Assembly: GCA_009733715.1 (NCBI GenBank)
Contig: WMKJ01000038.1
Span: 42,676 to 106,675 of the forward strand
DNA from: Herpomyces periplanetae
Taxonomy: Eukaryota > Ascomycota > Laboulbeniomycetes > Herpomycetales > Herpomycetaceae
Reading direction: 5' to 3'
DNA length: 64,000 bases
Shown: piece after piece, positions 1-10,566 of the stretch
Layout of the letters: each line of letters begins with the position of its first letter
Numbering within the stretch: position 1 is the stretch's first letter
Position numbers and translations under genes: made by a program
The notes under the pieces: model-generated
Databases searched by the model: none
Told to the model about the DNA's origin: nothing
Seen by the model: only the letters and a program-made list of their open reading frames with translations

Positions 1-1058
1 TTAACTCGATATATAAGTCTCCAAAAAGAAAATCAAAACCCTTCCAATTCTTAACAAATGAAATGTTTTTCACTTTATCAATTCTACTTTTCCCGCGACA
101 AAATCTTTTTGAACGCGCCCAATTTTACCTTGCCACTTGTCACGTGTCGGCACGTGTTCTACTCCGGGATGTGTCGGCGGCCGAACTGATGGATAGTGAA
201 GAAAGATGCATTTATATGAAGAAAATGGGGTTTTGTAAAGTAAAATGACCAATTGCAATCGATATTCCATGTTAAATAATAAATCTACTTGTCAAAATTC
301 ATACCTAAATCTCACTTTCAACATTTCCATAGTTCAGATCATGGCATAACAAGGTATAGTGTGCATACGGGAGAGGATGGGTCCACAAAGGTTAAGGAAA
401 AATGTATCAATCCATTGATATCTTAATCAGTAAGGATACGGTCAACCGGCACGATTATTTATGTTGATTCAATGATTTTATGTATAAAAGAAAAAATTTA
501 CTAAACTTTTACCGGGTAAATCAACCCATCTACTTCAAAATTTGACCTCTCCAGCACAAAAGCACTAAACCTCTCGAACGAAATCATGTGATCATGACCC
601 AGGTTGTGGGACGCGGAGGAAACTTAAACAAGAAAATAATTGTTGTTAAAGAGTGTTATGATTGTCCAAAAGGTAACAAAACTGGGTGCAATTGATGATA
701 TAGTGAATGGAAAGATTGACAATTTAAGTAACTCACTGATTAATCTACTTGGAAATTCGGATTTTTGCTAAAAGTGCACCCGATCGTTCACACTCAATTT
801 ATACATACGATAATTTTCATTCATGAACATTGGTGCAAAGTCTGAGAAAAGTTATAGGATTTATCGATGCTAACAAGCAGCCTGGGTTAACCATCATTTG
901 TGAAACTTTCGTACATTTCTACCTTTGTCAATATGGTTAGGTTCATTGATTCAAGTAAGTTTAACAATTGCATATGTGCAAACGCAAGCATTAGCTACTC
1001 TGTCAAAGTGTTATTTCTGATGGTAACTTGAATAGTACTTTCGCCTGCAGCACTTGCT
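1..1058. other. Intergenic left edge
   Basis: Stop-rich AT-rich DNA on both strands; only short overlapping open frames are present and none has a recognisable domain. The only distinct feature is a pair of CACGTG hexamers at 141-146 and 151-156. It is upstream of the lysophospholipid acyltransferase gene, so it may contain that promoter. Confidence 0.6.
141..156. promoter_or_regulatory. Tandem CACGTG E-boxes
   Basis: Two CACGTG palindromes start exactly 10 bp apart, about one helical turn. CACGTG is the core bound by Cbf1/Pho4/USF-type bHLH factors. It lies about 0.9 kb upstream of the ALE1 start, so a role there or for a gene left of the window is inference. Confidence 0.35.
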
Positions 1059-2912
1059 ATGGGGACTTCGCTAGACGAGTGTGAGTTATCATAGCGGAAG
1101 TGTATATCTTATGAGCGCGTTACTTTACAAGCAGAATCACGTATTGACTAACGAATGATCAACTCGTTTACAACGGCATTTTTAACCTCTATATTATAGT
1201 CAAGCTGGTGTTTTGTTTTTTCCTCTCGTTTCCCTTTGCCATGATATTGCGATGCATGGGTTTTTGTAAAGCTTGGGTCAAAGATACCTTTTGTATAAGG
1301 TCAGTCGGCAACCATTGATTAACGATACTGAGCAAGCGGGCGGGCGGGCGAGCGAGTGAGTTTATGTATACACATGTGTGCATACGCTCTTAGATCGACA
1401 TTGGACTCAACACACGCACGCGCACGCACACAAACATGCACACACACACGCTAACCTGCCAGATATGCACTTGGGAAATTATTATCAGTGTAACGCTCTT
1501 CTACCTTTTGGGATTGTTCAACCTGTGGAAAGGCTTGCAAACACTCGCGATCAGCGTTACTGTTGCGTACATTCTAGCTCGATATGTTGATCATAATTCA
1601 ATGCCATGGATAGCTTTAGCATTCCTCATGGGCCACCTAGCCGTCAGTCACATCAAACGTCAAGCCGTTAATGATGACTCTAGAGTTGACATTACTGGAG
1701 TGCAAATGGTTCTCGTTATAAAACTCAGTTCCTTTTGCTGGTACGTTCACGATAATCGTTGTCGTAAAGATAAATGTACAGGTAAAGATTCCCATCAATA
1801 TACGAACATGCCCAATATCCTAGACTTTTTAGCCTACCTATTGTTCTTCCCGGAATTATTTGCTGGACCAGCGTGTGAATTTTCCGAATTTCAACGTTAC
1901 ATCCATACTGGCTGCTATGGTGATGCGTTAGCAGATGCTGAGCAAAGCCGTGTACCCGTATCAAAGTTTTGCATTAATTGGCAAAGCATAACTACAGGAA
2001 TAAAGCGTGGATTCCAAGGAGTGGCCTGGTTATGCGCATTCGCGTACGCAGTGCGCTACTTTCCCGTTTCCAGATTGACTGACATTGACCAATTCGCGCA
2101 GTATAGCTTACCGGGGCGTGTTAGCCTAATATGTCTAGTAACTTTCGCAGTGCGTATGAAATACTATGCTGTATGGAACCTGGCGGAGGGTGCAGATATT
2201 TTATGTGGCATGGGTTACTCGGGCAGAGTTAACGGCAAAACTACGTGGAATGATCTAAGGAATATTAAACCTTTGAAAATTGAAACAGCCGGCAACATTC
2301 ATGCGTATATCGAAGGTTGGAATGTACGTACTAACCTTTGGCTTCGACAATCTGTCTTCACACGTGTAGCACGTAAAGGTCAGAAACCCGGTTTTGCTGC
2401 GACTATGGCGACGTTTATGGTTAGCGCTTTCTGGCATGGAATGTATCCGGGTTATTATTTTACATTTGTATTAGCCGGGCTAATGCAAGCTGTCGCAAAA
2501 AGTGAGTGTGCACAAATAACGGGTTTGTGGATTGTGAGCTCACGCATACCCTACCGTCACATGCAATAATGCCATCACAAAAGCGTGCGCATGACAAGAC
2601 TAACTTTAAATGTGTATAACTACAGAAGCACGAAAAAACGTTCGACCTTACTTTGTCGATGGAAAATTTCACAAGTACAAACGTGTGTACGATGTAATAA
2701 CGTGGTTTTTGACAAAGATTGTTATGGACTTTACCGCAATCCCGTTTATAGTTCTGCGATGGGATTGGACCAAAAATGTATGGAGACAAGTATATTACTA
2801 TGGTATAATCGCCATAGGATTAGGCATGGTGGGAGTGAATATGCTGGAAAAAATGCGACAAAAGCATGGAAGCAAGAATGAAAGAATAATAGAACAGACA
2901 AAAGCGGCGTAA
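1059..2912 (+). CDS. ALE1: MBOAT lysophospholipid acyltransferase, Ale1-like
   Basis: Membrane-bound O-acyltransferase that re-acylates lysophospholipids with acyl-CoA in the ER (Lands cycle). Proposed exons are 1059-1080, 1200-1299, 1489-2501 and 2626-2912, giving 473 aa, against about 620 in S. cerevisiae Ale1. The introns start GTGAGT, GTCAGT and GTGAGT, and phases join cleanly. The join restores the family N-terminus, a hydrophobic C-F-F-L-S-F-P-F segment followed by S-V-T-L-F-Y-L-L-G. Later come M-G-H-L, the F-A-G-P-A motif near residue 165, the W-N pair near 319, and the catalytic A-F-W-H-G-M-Y-P-G-Y-Y with His357. Multiple hydrophobic segments are visible throughout. The second intron carries a CA/CG microsatellite. 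It converges on CENP-A with 132 bp between stops. Family and the last two exons are secure; the first two exons rest on splice logic and similarity. Confidence 0.88.
1406..1450. repeat. CA/CG-rich microsatellite inside ALE1 intron
   Basis: Alternating ACGC/ACAC dinucleotides, ending just before a CTAAC branch-like sequence. It sits in the proposed second intron of ALE1 (1300-1488). A frame running through it encodes only His/Thr repeats and is not a protein start. Confidence 0.7.
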
Positions 2913-3044
2913 CGCGAAACGGCGAGCAATGAAGGGTCAGGTCAAGCTGAGGTTTAACACACTGAATCAAAGCGAAATGATATGAGGAGTCGGATGATGC
3001 CGCCCACGCCGGGTAGCAACGTGCACGGAAATCCCGGTCAACGT

Positions 3045-3730
3045 CTACGCCAATGCGGACCATGCACCGCGTATACGACGAGCGAGCTGGATATCCTTTT
3101 GCATAATAGTAACTCGTTTTGCGTGTAATGCACATAGATTTGTATCTTCAAACAAGTGAACGAGAAATGCTTCAGAAGCTTCCTGTAACGCTTGAATAGC
3201 TTGTGATTGCCAACGTAACATTGACGTAGACGAAGCAGATGTGGAGGCCGGTGGTAGCATTTGCAAGGCTATTTCACGTACTAAACGTGCAAATGGGAGT
3301 TTAGCAATGAGCAATTGAGTCGTGCGTTGATACTGGCGAATTTCTTTAAGAGCCAGCGTACCAGGTCGGTAACGGCGAGATTTGGCGGGTTGAGGGCCAC
3401 CTGTAAATTTGTATAAAAGTGAACACGAGTGAGTAAATTAACCAGACTATGGGGAAGAAGTGAGGGAGTAGGGTTATATGCGTGCGTGCGTGTATACGTA
3501 CGCGAGGAGATTAATGCAGTTGAACGACGAGCGTGGGAAGTTCTCGCTGCGCCGGGTGGGGCAGTAGTACTATTATTGGGCGTAGATGATGAAGTTGATG
3601 AAGGCCTTGACCGGGGTGTAGAAGCCTGTCGATGGGAAGTACGATGTGATGTTGAACGATGTAGGTTACTAGTGTGATGCGAGCTCGTAGAGTATGGCCA
3701 ATTTTGTGAGCTATGGTGACGCGACGCCAT
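3045..3730 (-). CDS. CENPA: Centromeric histone H3 variant (CENP-A)
   Basis: The CENP-A homologue (Cse4/Cnp1) that replaces H3 in centromeric nucleosomes. Exons on the minus strand are 3730-3502 and 3400-3045; the 101-nt intron starts GTACGT and ends ACAG. The phase-1 join creates Arg77, giving 194 aa. The Ser/Arg/His-rich tail (1-86) is unlike H3. The fold begins at Y-R-P-G-T (87-91), then alpha-[11 protein letters not shown] (111-120), loop 1, R-W-Q-S (139-142), a long alpha-2 with F-L-V-H-L-F-E-D (155-162), and R-V-T-I-M-Q-K-D (172-179). Trp140 and Phe155 are CENP-A-type residues. Loop 1 (about 122-138) is roughly ten residues longer than in H3 and is Ser/Thr/Ala/Pro-rich. An in-frame upstream ATG would add about 20 aa; the Met-Ala-Ser start is preferred. 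A canonical H3 is excluded by the tail and loop. Confidence 0.95.
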
Positions 3731-5808
3731 CGTACTACCCTCCAATTTTGATCTACTGTACAATATTAAAGTTAGCCCTTCTTCTTTCACTTTCTAAATC
3801 GACCGTACCAACTCTTCCAAACTTGCGTTACCCTTGCCCAAATTCTTCCTTTACCTTCCCTGTACCATTAACGTCAATCGTGTCTATATCGGCTTTCCCC
3901 TCTAACGTTTACCCACCCTTAATCAACCTTTCCACCGCTCGCCGTGCCCACTCTTCCGCACCCCAAAACCATCCAATTCTTATCCCCTGGTGCTTACAAA
4001 AAAGGAACAGCAATAACAAGAAAAAACTAAGTATATACAATTCAAAGCATAAATTTAAGAAAATGATCTAGGGCATAAGTAAGAACTAATTGCACAAAAG
4101 TTAAAGTAAAATGAAAAAGAAAATAAAAGGCGCGACGCTATCGTGATAATCGACGTCGCGACGACTCCTCACGTGACCGCATGTGACGTTTCTCGGGCGT
4201 CACGTTACCGTCCCGAGTGCAGGGAAGGTGCGAAGCTGACCCGTCCCAGTCGGGAATCCTCGACCTCGACCACCCGCCGGGAAGTCGCAGCCCAAGCCTT
4301 CTTTCCGCTTCCGGCACATCAGGTGATTTTCAAACGGTTTGCTCTGTTGAAGATTGCGCTGTTGATGTTGCTTTTAAGGCCGTTGCTACTCTCGCTTTTG
4401 CTTTTGCTTACGCTTTCGTTGTCACTTTGGTTCAATTTGTCGTCGTTTTCTTCTCTCCTGAACCTTATCATACATGCTATCTCGGCGGTGATCTTACGGG
4501 TGATCCTAACACTGATCGTCAATGTCTACAAATGCCCTCTCTCTACTAGTTTTCTGCAGGGTAATGCCTTATCATTCCATGTTATGCCATACCTATCTTT
4601 TAATGCTGTCTATACACACTCTACTCAACTCCTCAAACTCGTTCACCCGGTTCATTCCATTCTTACATGCTCGATTCCTCTTGGATAATCTTGTACCTTC
4701 AACCATGTCATTGCTCAGTTACACCCTGTTATGGCTAGTTACCCATTGATTCATGTACCATTATTGCTATATCAACTTGGTTAATCTAACCAATTTGCTT
4801 CCTCTACCATATTCACCTATGGAACGACAATCTTAAAGCTGAAATTTTCGCTCCAACGTTACCCATTGGAACAGTCCATGCAACTTAAGTAGAATCATAA
4901 AATAATTAATACATCCAAAGTTGATCAATGTATTACCTTTATCGCAAAAATGCAGAGCCTATCGTTACTAATGCCCTCCCATAAATATAATTCCATTAAC
5001 GTTTGCCAACCGTATTACACCCTCCCCCTTAAGAATATAACATCTTCGAGAATATCGTATGCAATACAACGCTTGACACACAGCTACCGTTCATGCTCTG
5101 TGTTAAATTAAACCAGGTATACCTTATACTCCCCACGCCCTACTCGTTGTACGCCCCTCTTCTGCCTCATCACACCAATTGCCCTGGAATCGGTCAATCA
5201 TTCAATCAATGAAAAATTTTCAACTTGGGGCACCGCTCTTCTTCAATAGTCCGCTTCTCCGCACCGCTATATCAATCTCATGGGTAAAAGCTACCGTAGT
5301 ACTGTACCATCCGTCGTTACAATACGCCCAGCATGAGCGTCTCTCAAGTATTTGCATACACCCTTCCCTTCTCCTTCATTATTGACTCGTTAAATGTTAA
5401 AGTTTATGTTAACCTTCCTAGTATTCGCACCTTATCCCTAAATTCTCTTCATTTATGCCTTTACGTAGCACTCGCAATTTGCATTTCTTCTATCCATTGC
5501 CCTAATAGATTTCCACGGTAATGGTCCATTCATTATCCATGGAAAACCCCATAAGATTAACTAGCTCATTCAATTTTCCGTATATAAATGCTTTGCACTA
5601 CGCCCTTCCAACTTCCTGGAATTCATCACTCCTACCCACAGACCATTCATTCTTCACCATTCTCACTTGTACATGTACAAGCTTGCCTTTACTTGATATA
5701 TTGGCAACTTCGTCATATCCTTTTCGTATGGTTAATCTTTTCTCTTGCCCTTAATTCATTTAGTACATTTCCCTTCGTTCCTAAGTCTCCCATTATTATC
5801 TCAACTCA
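3731..5808. other. Divergent intergenic region, CENP-A / GH16
   Basis: About 2.1 kb between two divergent starts. A GC-richer patch at about 4140-4320 holds CACGTG at 4170-4175. Just after it is an inverted pair of GTGACG/CGTCAC hexamers (about 4183-4203) containing a TGACGT CRE-like core. The rest is C/T-rich on the plus strand. Open frames here are long but hydrophobic low-complexity translations without domains, so no gene is called. Confidence 0.5.
4168..4204. promoter_or_regulatory. E-box plus CRE-like inverted repeat
   Basis: CACGTG (4170-4175) in a CTCACGTGAC context is followed by TGACGT and a GTGACG/CGTCAC inverted repeat with a 9-nt spacer. The cluster is about 440 bp upstream of the CENP-A start. 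bHLH and bZIP binding is inferred from motif shape only. Confidence 0.35.
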
Positions 5809-8496
5809 ATGTCTCTCACTAAACTGTTCACTTTGGCCCTCTTTCTTCCCTTTACTCTCGCCTACAAAGGCTGCTCTCAATTCGAAGAAATTGAATCCTA
5901 TAAACCCAGAGACTTTGTCAACAAATTCGACTTCTTTACCGACGAAGACCCTACCCATGGTTTCGTTAAATATGAGAGTAAAGAATCCGCCCGGAAAAAA
6001 AAATTATTTCATATCTCAAAAAAAGCTTTTAGATTTGGCGTCGATCACAAAAATATTCAACCAAATGGACGGAGCAGTATTCGTTTAACCAGCAAGAAAA
6101 CTTTCGGTAACGGTCTTTTCATCTTAAATTTAGTTCATATGCCAGGCAGTGCTTGCGGATCATGGCCTGCTTTCTGGATGTTCGGCCCAAATTGGCCTCA
6201 TAACGGTGAAATTGATATATTTGAAGGTGTTCATTATCAAAAGTCAAGTAGAATGGCTTTACATACCGTCGATGGTTGCAAAATTAAAATCGAAGACAAC
6301 AATCCATTCACCGGTTCGATTCATACTCCCAACTGTGATATTAATGCTGCTGGTCAATACACTAACGAAGGATGTGCTATCAATGCTAATGATACTATAA
6401 CTCCAAAAACCTTCGGTACAAGTTTCAATGAAAATCGTGGTGGTGTATACGCTACTGAATACAAGGATGATGCCGTAAAAATTTGGTTTTTCCCTCGTGA
6501 AGCAATTCCCCGCGATATTAAACGTGGCAAACCCCGTCCTGATAAGTGGCCTTTACCTATAGCTCGTCTCGGTGGTGACTGTGATATTGCAAGGAAATGG
6601 TCTAATATGTCCATCATCTTCAACACTGCTTTCTGCGGTGATTGGGCTGGAAATACGTGGAGTGTCACGCCAGAATGTAAAAACTTGGCTCCCACTTGTT
6701 CAGAATATGTACGGGACAATCCAACAGCATTCAATGAGACATACTGGAAAATCCGGTACTTGAAAGTATATCAACATGTTCCCGAGGAAAAAATCGCTAC
6801 TTGCCGTAAGGAAAAAAAAGAAAGAAAATATGGACAAGTCCCTGTTCAACAATCTGCTAATTCAGACCAAGACAACAAAACTATGGTTCAAGCTTCCCCC
6901 ACCCTAGTAACCCAACCTGCCTCAAATCAACCCATTTCGACTACTCGTCCAAATACTCCAGTTAATCCAGTTCAACCGATAGTGCCATTAATTCATATAC
7001 CACCACCACCTCCAGTTCCTCCATACCCAGTAATACAATTTCAACCGAATACCAAACCTCCCGTTTATCCGAGTAACCCTGCTCCTCCAATCAGGCCACC
7101 GATCGCAACTGAATTCCACATCCTACCTTCCCAGAATCCCGTAGTGTATCCTTTACTACCAACTCCACCTATCATCCAAACTTCTCAATCAGGTTGGATA
7201 CCATGGTCAGAATGGCAAAATCATCCTTTTCCACCACCACCACCACCACCAATTATAACATTAACACGTCCAGCTAGCATTCAGCCAGGACTTTACCAGA
7301 ATAACCATGCTGCATATGCGGCCCCTCCCAAGCCAAACGGACCCTTGTATAAACGACAATTGACAACTAACACACCAAAACCTTCTTTCATTGCCGCTAG
7401 AAACGCACTTAAGTTAATAGAAGCATCAAACTCAAAAAAATCGGCCGTTTCATCCAGTGTACACAACCCTGAACCCTCACCAAATGATACCATGACAGTC
7501 TTGCCCATTGAAGTTGACCAAATAAAACATCTCCTAGAGTATAGAACCCTTTACCAAAGTTTAAAGAATATTGAACATCGTATAAAGGGCCAGACTACAG
7601 GAAATACTGACAAGGCAGATGTTGACCTTATCGCTAGCAATGGCATCGAATTTACCACTGCGGCACAGCAACATCAATTGGAAGATATGCTCCCGGAAGA
7701 TAATGATTCGATTCATTCATCATCGTCCGACAGGAAAAAGCGTGATACTCTGAATCACCCCAAACCACCCCAATCCCATCAGTCAACTTATACCCTTTTG
7801 TTCGCCCCATTAACTGACACACAATACAATTCCATACCCACGAAGAAACCGTCCGCAACAATTAAGGCCAGTGCAAACACAAAATTATTTTCACTGCTGA
7901 ATAGCTTTGGGCCCGGACACCAAAAAATTGCCATGTATCGAATTCCAGAAAGCCAAGTGGATAACTTTATACGGAATATCACCGAAGAGTACCAAACGAA
8001 AAATATTACCGCAAATGATACACTTGACAAAGATCGAGAAGAGTTGCATCCAAACTGGCGCAATAAAACCCCCCAATTTGATAGCTTAATGTCCGATGAT
8101 AATGCTGATACTGCGCCCTCAGAAACATCTACTACTATGAATGCTAATAATGGCGCCAAAGCCGACAGTAGTAAAGATGCGGATTCATTATTTACCAAAA
8201 CAATCGGGGAATATTTTATGGATCGGACACCTCAATCGGATCAGTCAAGATCTCGTATTCAATTTATAATTACCCGTATTAACGTAGATACGGACTTGGA
8301 TAATCCAAATGCAGAAGTTGACCATGACCCTACAACGGAATCGGAGACTAATAAAACATTAGTCGATTTGTCCCATGATGTTCTTCCAAATTTTACAGGG
8401 AAAAACGTCCAAAATAATGATTCCGAGTTTATTTCCAAGCACACAAGTGACTTATCAAATCGACAGACCGTTCGTAGAATCATGGGTTCTAAATAA
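5809..8496 (+). CDS. Secreted GH16 beta-glucanase-like protein with long tail
   Basis: A single-exon 895-aa protein. A signal peptide (about 1-18, hydrophobic L-F-L-P-F-T-L-A) is followed by a GH16 domain (about 25-330). That domain carries the catalytic E-x-D-x-x-E as E134, D136 and E139 in G-E-I-D-I-F-E-G. A W-P-A-F-W-M-F-G segment lies just upstream. These are hallmarks of fungal endo-1,3(4)-beta-glucanase-type enzymes acting on cell-wall or exogenous beta-glucan. Residues about 370-540 are proline-rich with PPPPP runs, and 540-895 are Ser/Thr/Asn/Asp-rich. A K-K-R-D site at 643-646 looks like a Kex2 cleavage site. No C-terminal hydrophobic GPI signal is visible. The typical fungal member is about 300-650 aa, so the tail is the unusual part. 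Exact substrate is not determinable. Confidence 0.88.
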   Translation: MSLTKLFTLALFLPFTLAYKGCSQFEEIESYKPRDFVNKFDFFTDEDPTHGFVKYESKESARKKKLFHISKKAFRFGVDHKNIQPNGRSSIRLTSKKTFGNGLFILNLVHMPGSACGSWPAFWMFGPNWPHNGEIDIFEGVHYQKSSRMALHTVDGCKIKIEDNNPFTGSIHTPNCDINAAGQYTNEGCAINANDTITPKTFGTSFNENRGGVYATEYKDDAVKIWFFPREAIPRDIKRGKPRPDKWPLPIARLGGDCDIARKWSNMSIIFNTAFCGDWAGNTWSVTPECKNLAPTCSEYVRDNPTAFNETYWKIRYLKVYQHVPEEKIATCRKEKKERKYGQVPVQQSANSDQDNKTMVQASPTLVTQPASNQPISTTRPNTPVNPVQPIVPLIHIPPPPPVPPYPVIQFQPNTKPPVYPSNPAPPIRPPIATEFHILPSQNPVVYPLLPTPPIIQTSQSGWIPWSEWQNHPFPPPPPPPIITLTRPASIQPGLYQNNHAAYAAPPKPNGPLYKRQLTTNTPKPSFIAARNALKLIEASNSKKSAVSSSVHNPEPSPNDTMTVLPIEVDQIKHLLEYRTLYQSLKNIEHRIKGQTTGNTDKADVDLIASNGIEFTTAAQQHQLEDMLPEDNDSIHSSSSDRKKRDTLNHPKPPQSHQSTYTLLFAPLTDTQYNSIPTKKPSATIKASANTKLFSLLNSFGPGHQKIAMYRIPESQVDNFIRNITEEYQTKNITANDTLDKDREELHPNWRNKTPQFDSLMSDDNADTAPSETSTTMNANNGAKADSSKDADSLFTKTIGEYFMDRTPQSDQSRSRIQFIITRINVDTDLDNPNAEVDHDPTTESETNKTLVDLSHDVLPNFTGKNVQNNDSEFISKHTSDLSNRQTVRRIMGSK

Positions 8497-9231
8497 ATTG
8501 ACAAGGTATCTTATTAAAAAGGTCTTCAACTCGAAACATATTTCCCGGATCGGACACCTTGCTCAGGACTTGAATAAAGTTCGAAAGACAAGGAAATAGG
8601 CCACTTTCCCACATTTCTTTTTTCTCTTTCCCTATACACCCCCACTTGACAAGAGCTCAATCTGCAAAACTCCCGACATAGTGGGTCAGTTAATCTCATT
8701 AACATATTCAAAACGTTAAAGGGATTCGTTTAATGAAAATACTCATCCAGTACACACATACCAATGTAGACCCCTCCTTTGTTCCGCGGCATCATTACCA
8801 TTATTTGTTACATGACAAACGAGACGACATCCTATACACACGCATGAAGCTAAAATAACAGCAATTAGCATGCATTTTTTCATGAAAGCCGATGCACATA
8901 TGCACACTGTTGGCTCATTAAATTTTCCTTTGAGGCGAACAACCAGGCAGGATTTTGAATTTTTGACATGGGATTTTTTGCCAAATAGATTTTATATTAT
9001 CTCGGGTAGGATTTCTTTTATAGATACGAATAAATCAATTGTACATCATTTATCATGATCCATGTAAGCATAGGAGAGTAGGAAACCGAGTAGATCCACT
9101 CAAGAAAAGTGAATGGTATGAAGAGGAGGGGTTGAGAAGAATACGGTGGACTTGAAAAAGGGTAAAAAGAGGCCAGGAAATAGTAATGGATTAGTCCAGA
9201 AGTACATGGCAAAATCATGTGAAATGAAGCG
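8497..9231. other. Convergent intergenic region
   Basis: AT-rich spacer between two convergent stop codons. Only short frames without recognisable domains are present. Probably the 3' untranslated regions and terminators of both genes. Confidence 0.5.
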
Positions 9232-10566
9232 TTAATTAGTCGATGGATTATCATCACCCGCACTTGTAGCAGGATTAGCATTAGTGGCGGCAGTCCAGTC
9301 AATTTTATTACCGTAAACGTTAAACAAGTTTCCAGCGCCAGTTCCACCTTCGAAGATCCATGCATCATCAGCAAGTGAGTTTAATGTTTCGCGTAAACTT
9401 CGTTTAACTTGATCAAGGCTAAGACGAGCTTCACTATTGTCTTTATCGGATAGCTTAGGGTATCCCGATTTTAACGGAGTTACCGGATGGGTTGTAGTGC
9501 TGGGCAAAGTGCTTGTGGTAGCGTTAACACAGGTAGCGGATCCCGAAGTAGCCATGGCCATTAATTCGGAACGCATAAAATTTAACGGACGTGGATACCG
9601 AGATAGGGTTATACGGCCGGTTGTCGAGTCACATTTAATGAAGCGTTCCAAGGCATCTTTAGTCGTCAAACTATTCACACAAAGATGACAGCTAGATGAC
9701 CCCTTGTTAAGTTTGGATTGATTAATATCGTTACTGGATGCGCTGCTCCCACTGGCGCGTCTCTCACGTAAAAATAGCGTATCATGCAGCTGCGGATCCA
9801 TAATTCCACTTCCGTGGAGGTTAATATTATCGGGTAGCTGATCCATTGCAAAATCTGTGGTTTTAATTGATTCAAAATCTACGCCGCTACATCCTAAGAT
9901 ATTATCGTTGGTGACGCTGACACTAGCAAAAACTTTGCCAGAACCGCGTGCAAAGCCTATTCCACGACCTTCTTTCAGTACACTCGGAACATCTATCCAT
10001 TCCCCGTACACCTCGTTTCCTGTTAGTGTTAACGGCGGATTTGATAAATTTCTTGTAGCAGCGTTTCCTAACCCCACAATATCCCCACTACAACTATCAC
10101 CACAGCTGCCACCACCACCACCGCAGCCAACCGTAAATGACGCGTCACGCTCTGAAATGTTTCTTGTATAATATTGATCTGATAAAAACTCTGGTGTATA
10201 AGAATTTAATTTTGATACATGCAATCGAGATGCGGATGCGTTGCTGCTTTCACTTTCATCACATTTCATGTCCATCATCATCACCATCATCCTTCTGAAC
10301 TCATCCTTTATAAATTGTTCATTTGTCTCGTCATCCGCGCCGTCCTCTTCGGTAGCCGTCTTACATAATACCCGGTATTTTGGCCGGCGATTGGTGTTGT
10401 GAACGGGACGTATTTCGGGGTCCCGAGATGGTCGGGGGATTTTCGGGGGTTCATTTCCGGGTAAGCCGAAGGTTTGGGAGCTGCCGACGGGATTTTCGGG
10501 GGTTGAAACGGGTTCGAATATTGTCACGACGGTATTCAAATTATTTTGATTCACGTTGTTTGACAT
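9232..10566 (-). CDS. Uncharacterised protein, acidic/Ser-rich, single exon
   Basis: A 444-aa open frame whose product I do not recognise. It starts with a Pro/Asn-rich disordered stretch, has a run of methionines near residue 90, and a Gly/Cys cluster (C-G-G-G-G-G-S-C-G-D-S-C) near 147. Isolated Cys pairs follow (H-L-C-V-N). The most ordered-looking piece is the C-terminal helix L-D-Q-V-K-R-S-L-R-E-T-L followed by D-D-A-W-I-F-E (about 392-415), which resembles a short docking motif. There is no signal peptide, membrane segment or catalytic motif. The long frame with a clean ATG and 600 bp of upstream spacer argues it is real. It converges on the GH16 gene. Function unknown. Confidence 0.6.
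   Translation of the reverse strand: MSNNVNQNNLNTVVTIFEPVSTPENPVGSSQTFGLPGNEPPKIPRPSRDPEIRPVHNTNRRPKYRVLCKTATEEDGADDETNEQFIKDEFRRMMVMMMDMKCDESESSNASASRLHVSKLNSYTPEFLSDQYYTRNISERDASFTVGCGGGGGSCGDSCSGDIVGLGNAATRNLSNPPLTLTGNEVYGEWIDVPSVLKEGRGIGFARGSGKVFASVSVTNDNILGCSGVDFESIKTTDFAMDQLPDNINLHGSGIMDPQLHDTLFLRERRASGSSASSNDINQSKLNKGSSSCHLCVNSLTTKDALERFIKCDSTTGRITLSRYPRPLNFMRSELMAMATSGSATCVNATTSTLPSTTTHPVTPLKSGYPKLSDKDNSEARLSLDQVKRSLRETLNSLADDAWIFEGGTGAGNLFNVYGNKIDWTAATNANPATSAGDDNPSTN

Noticed and set aside
1378-1590. His/Thr-rich peptide frame over the CA repeat
   Set aside because: It reads through an intronic microsatellite of ALE1.
3045-3314. Canonical histone H3
   Set aside because: Divergent tail, long loop 1, Trp in R-W-Q and F-L-V-H-L-F-E-D are CENP-A features.
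4143-4749. Overlapping hydrophobic frames upstream of the GH16 gene
   Set aside because: All phases give Leu/Ser-rich translations of C/T-rich DNA. No domain, no consistent start, no splice signals supporting one of them.
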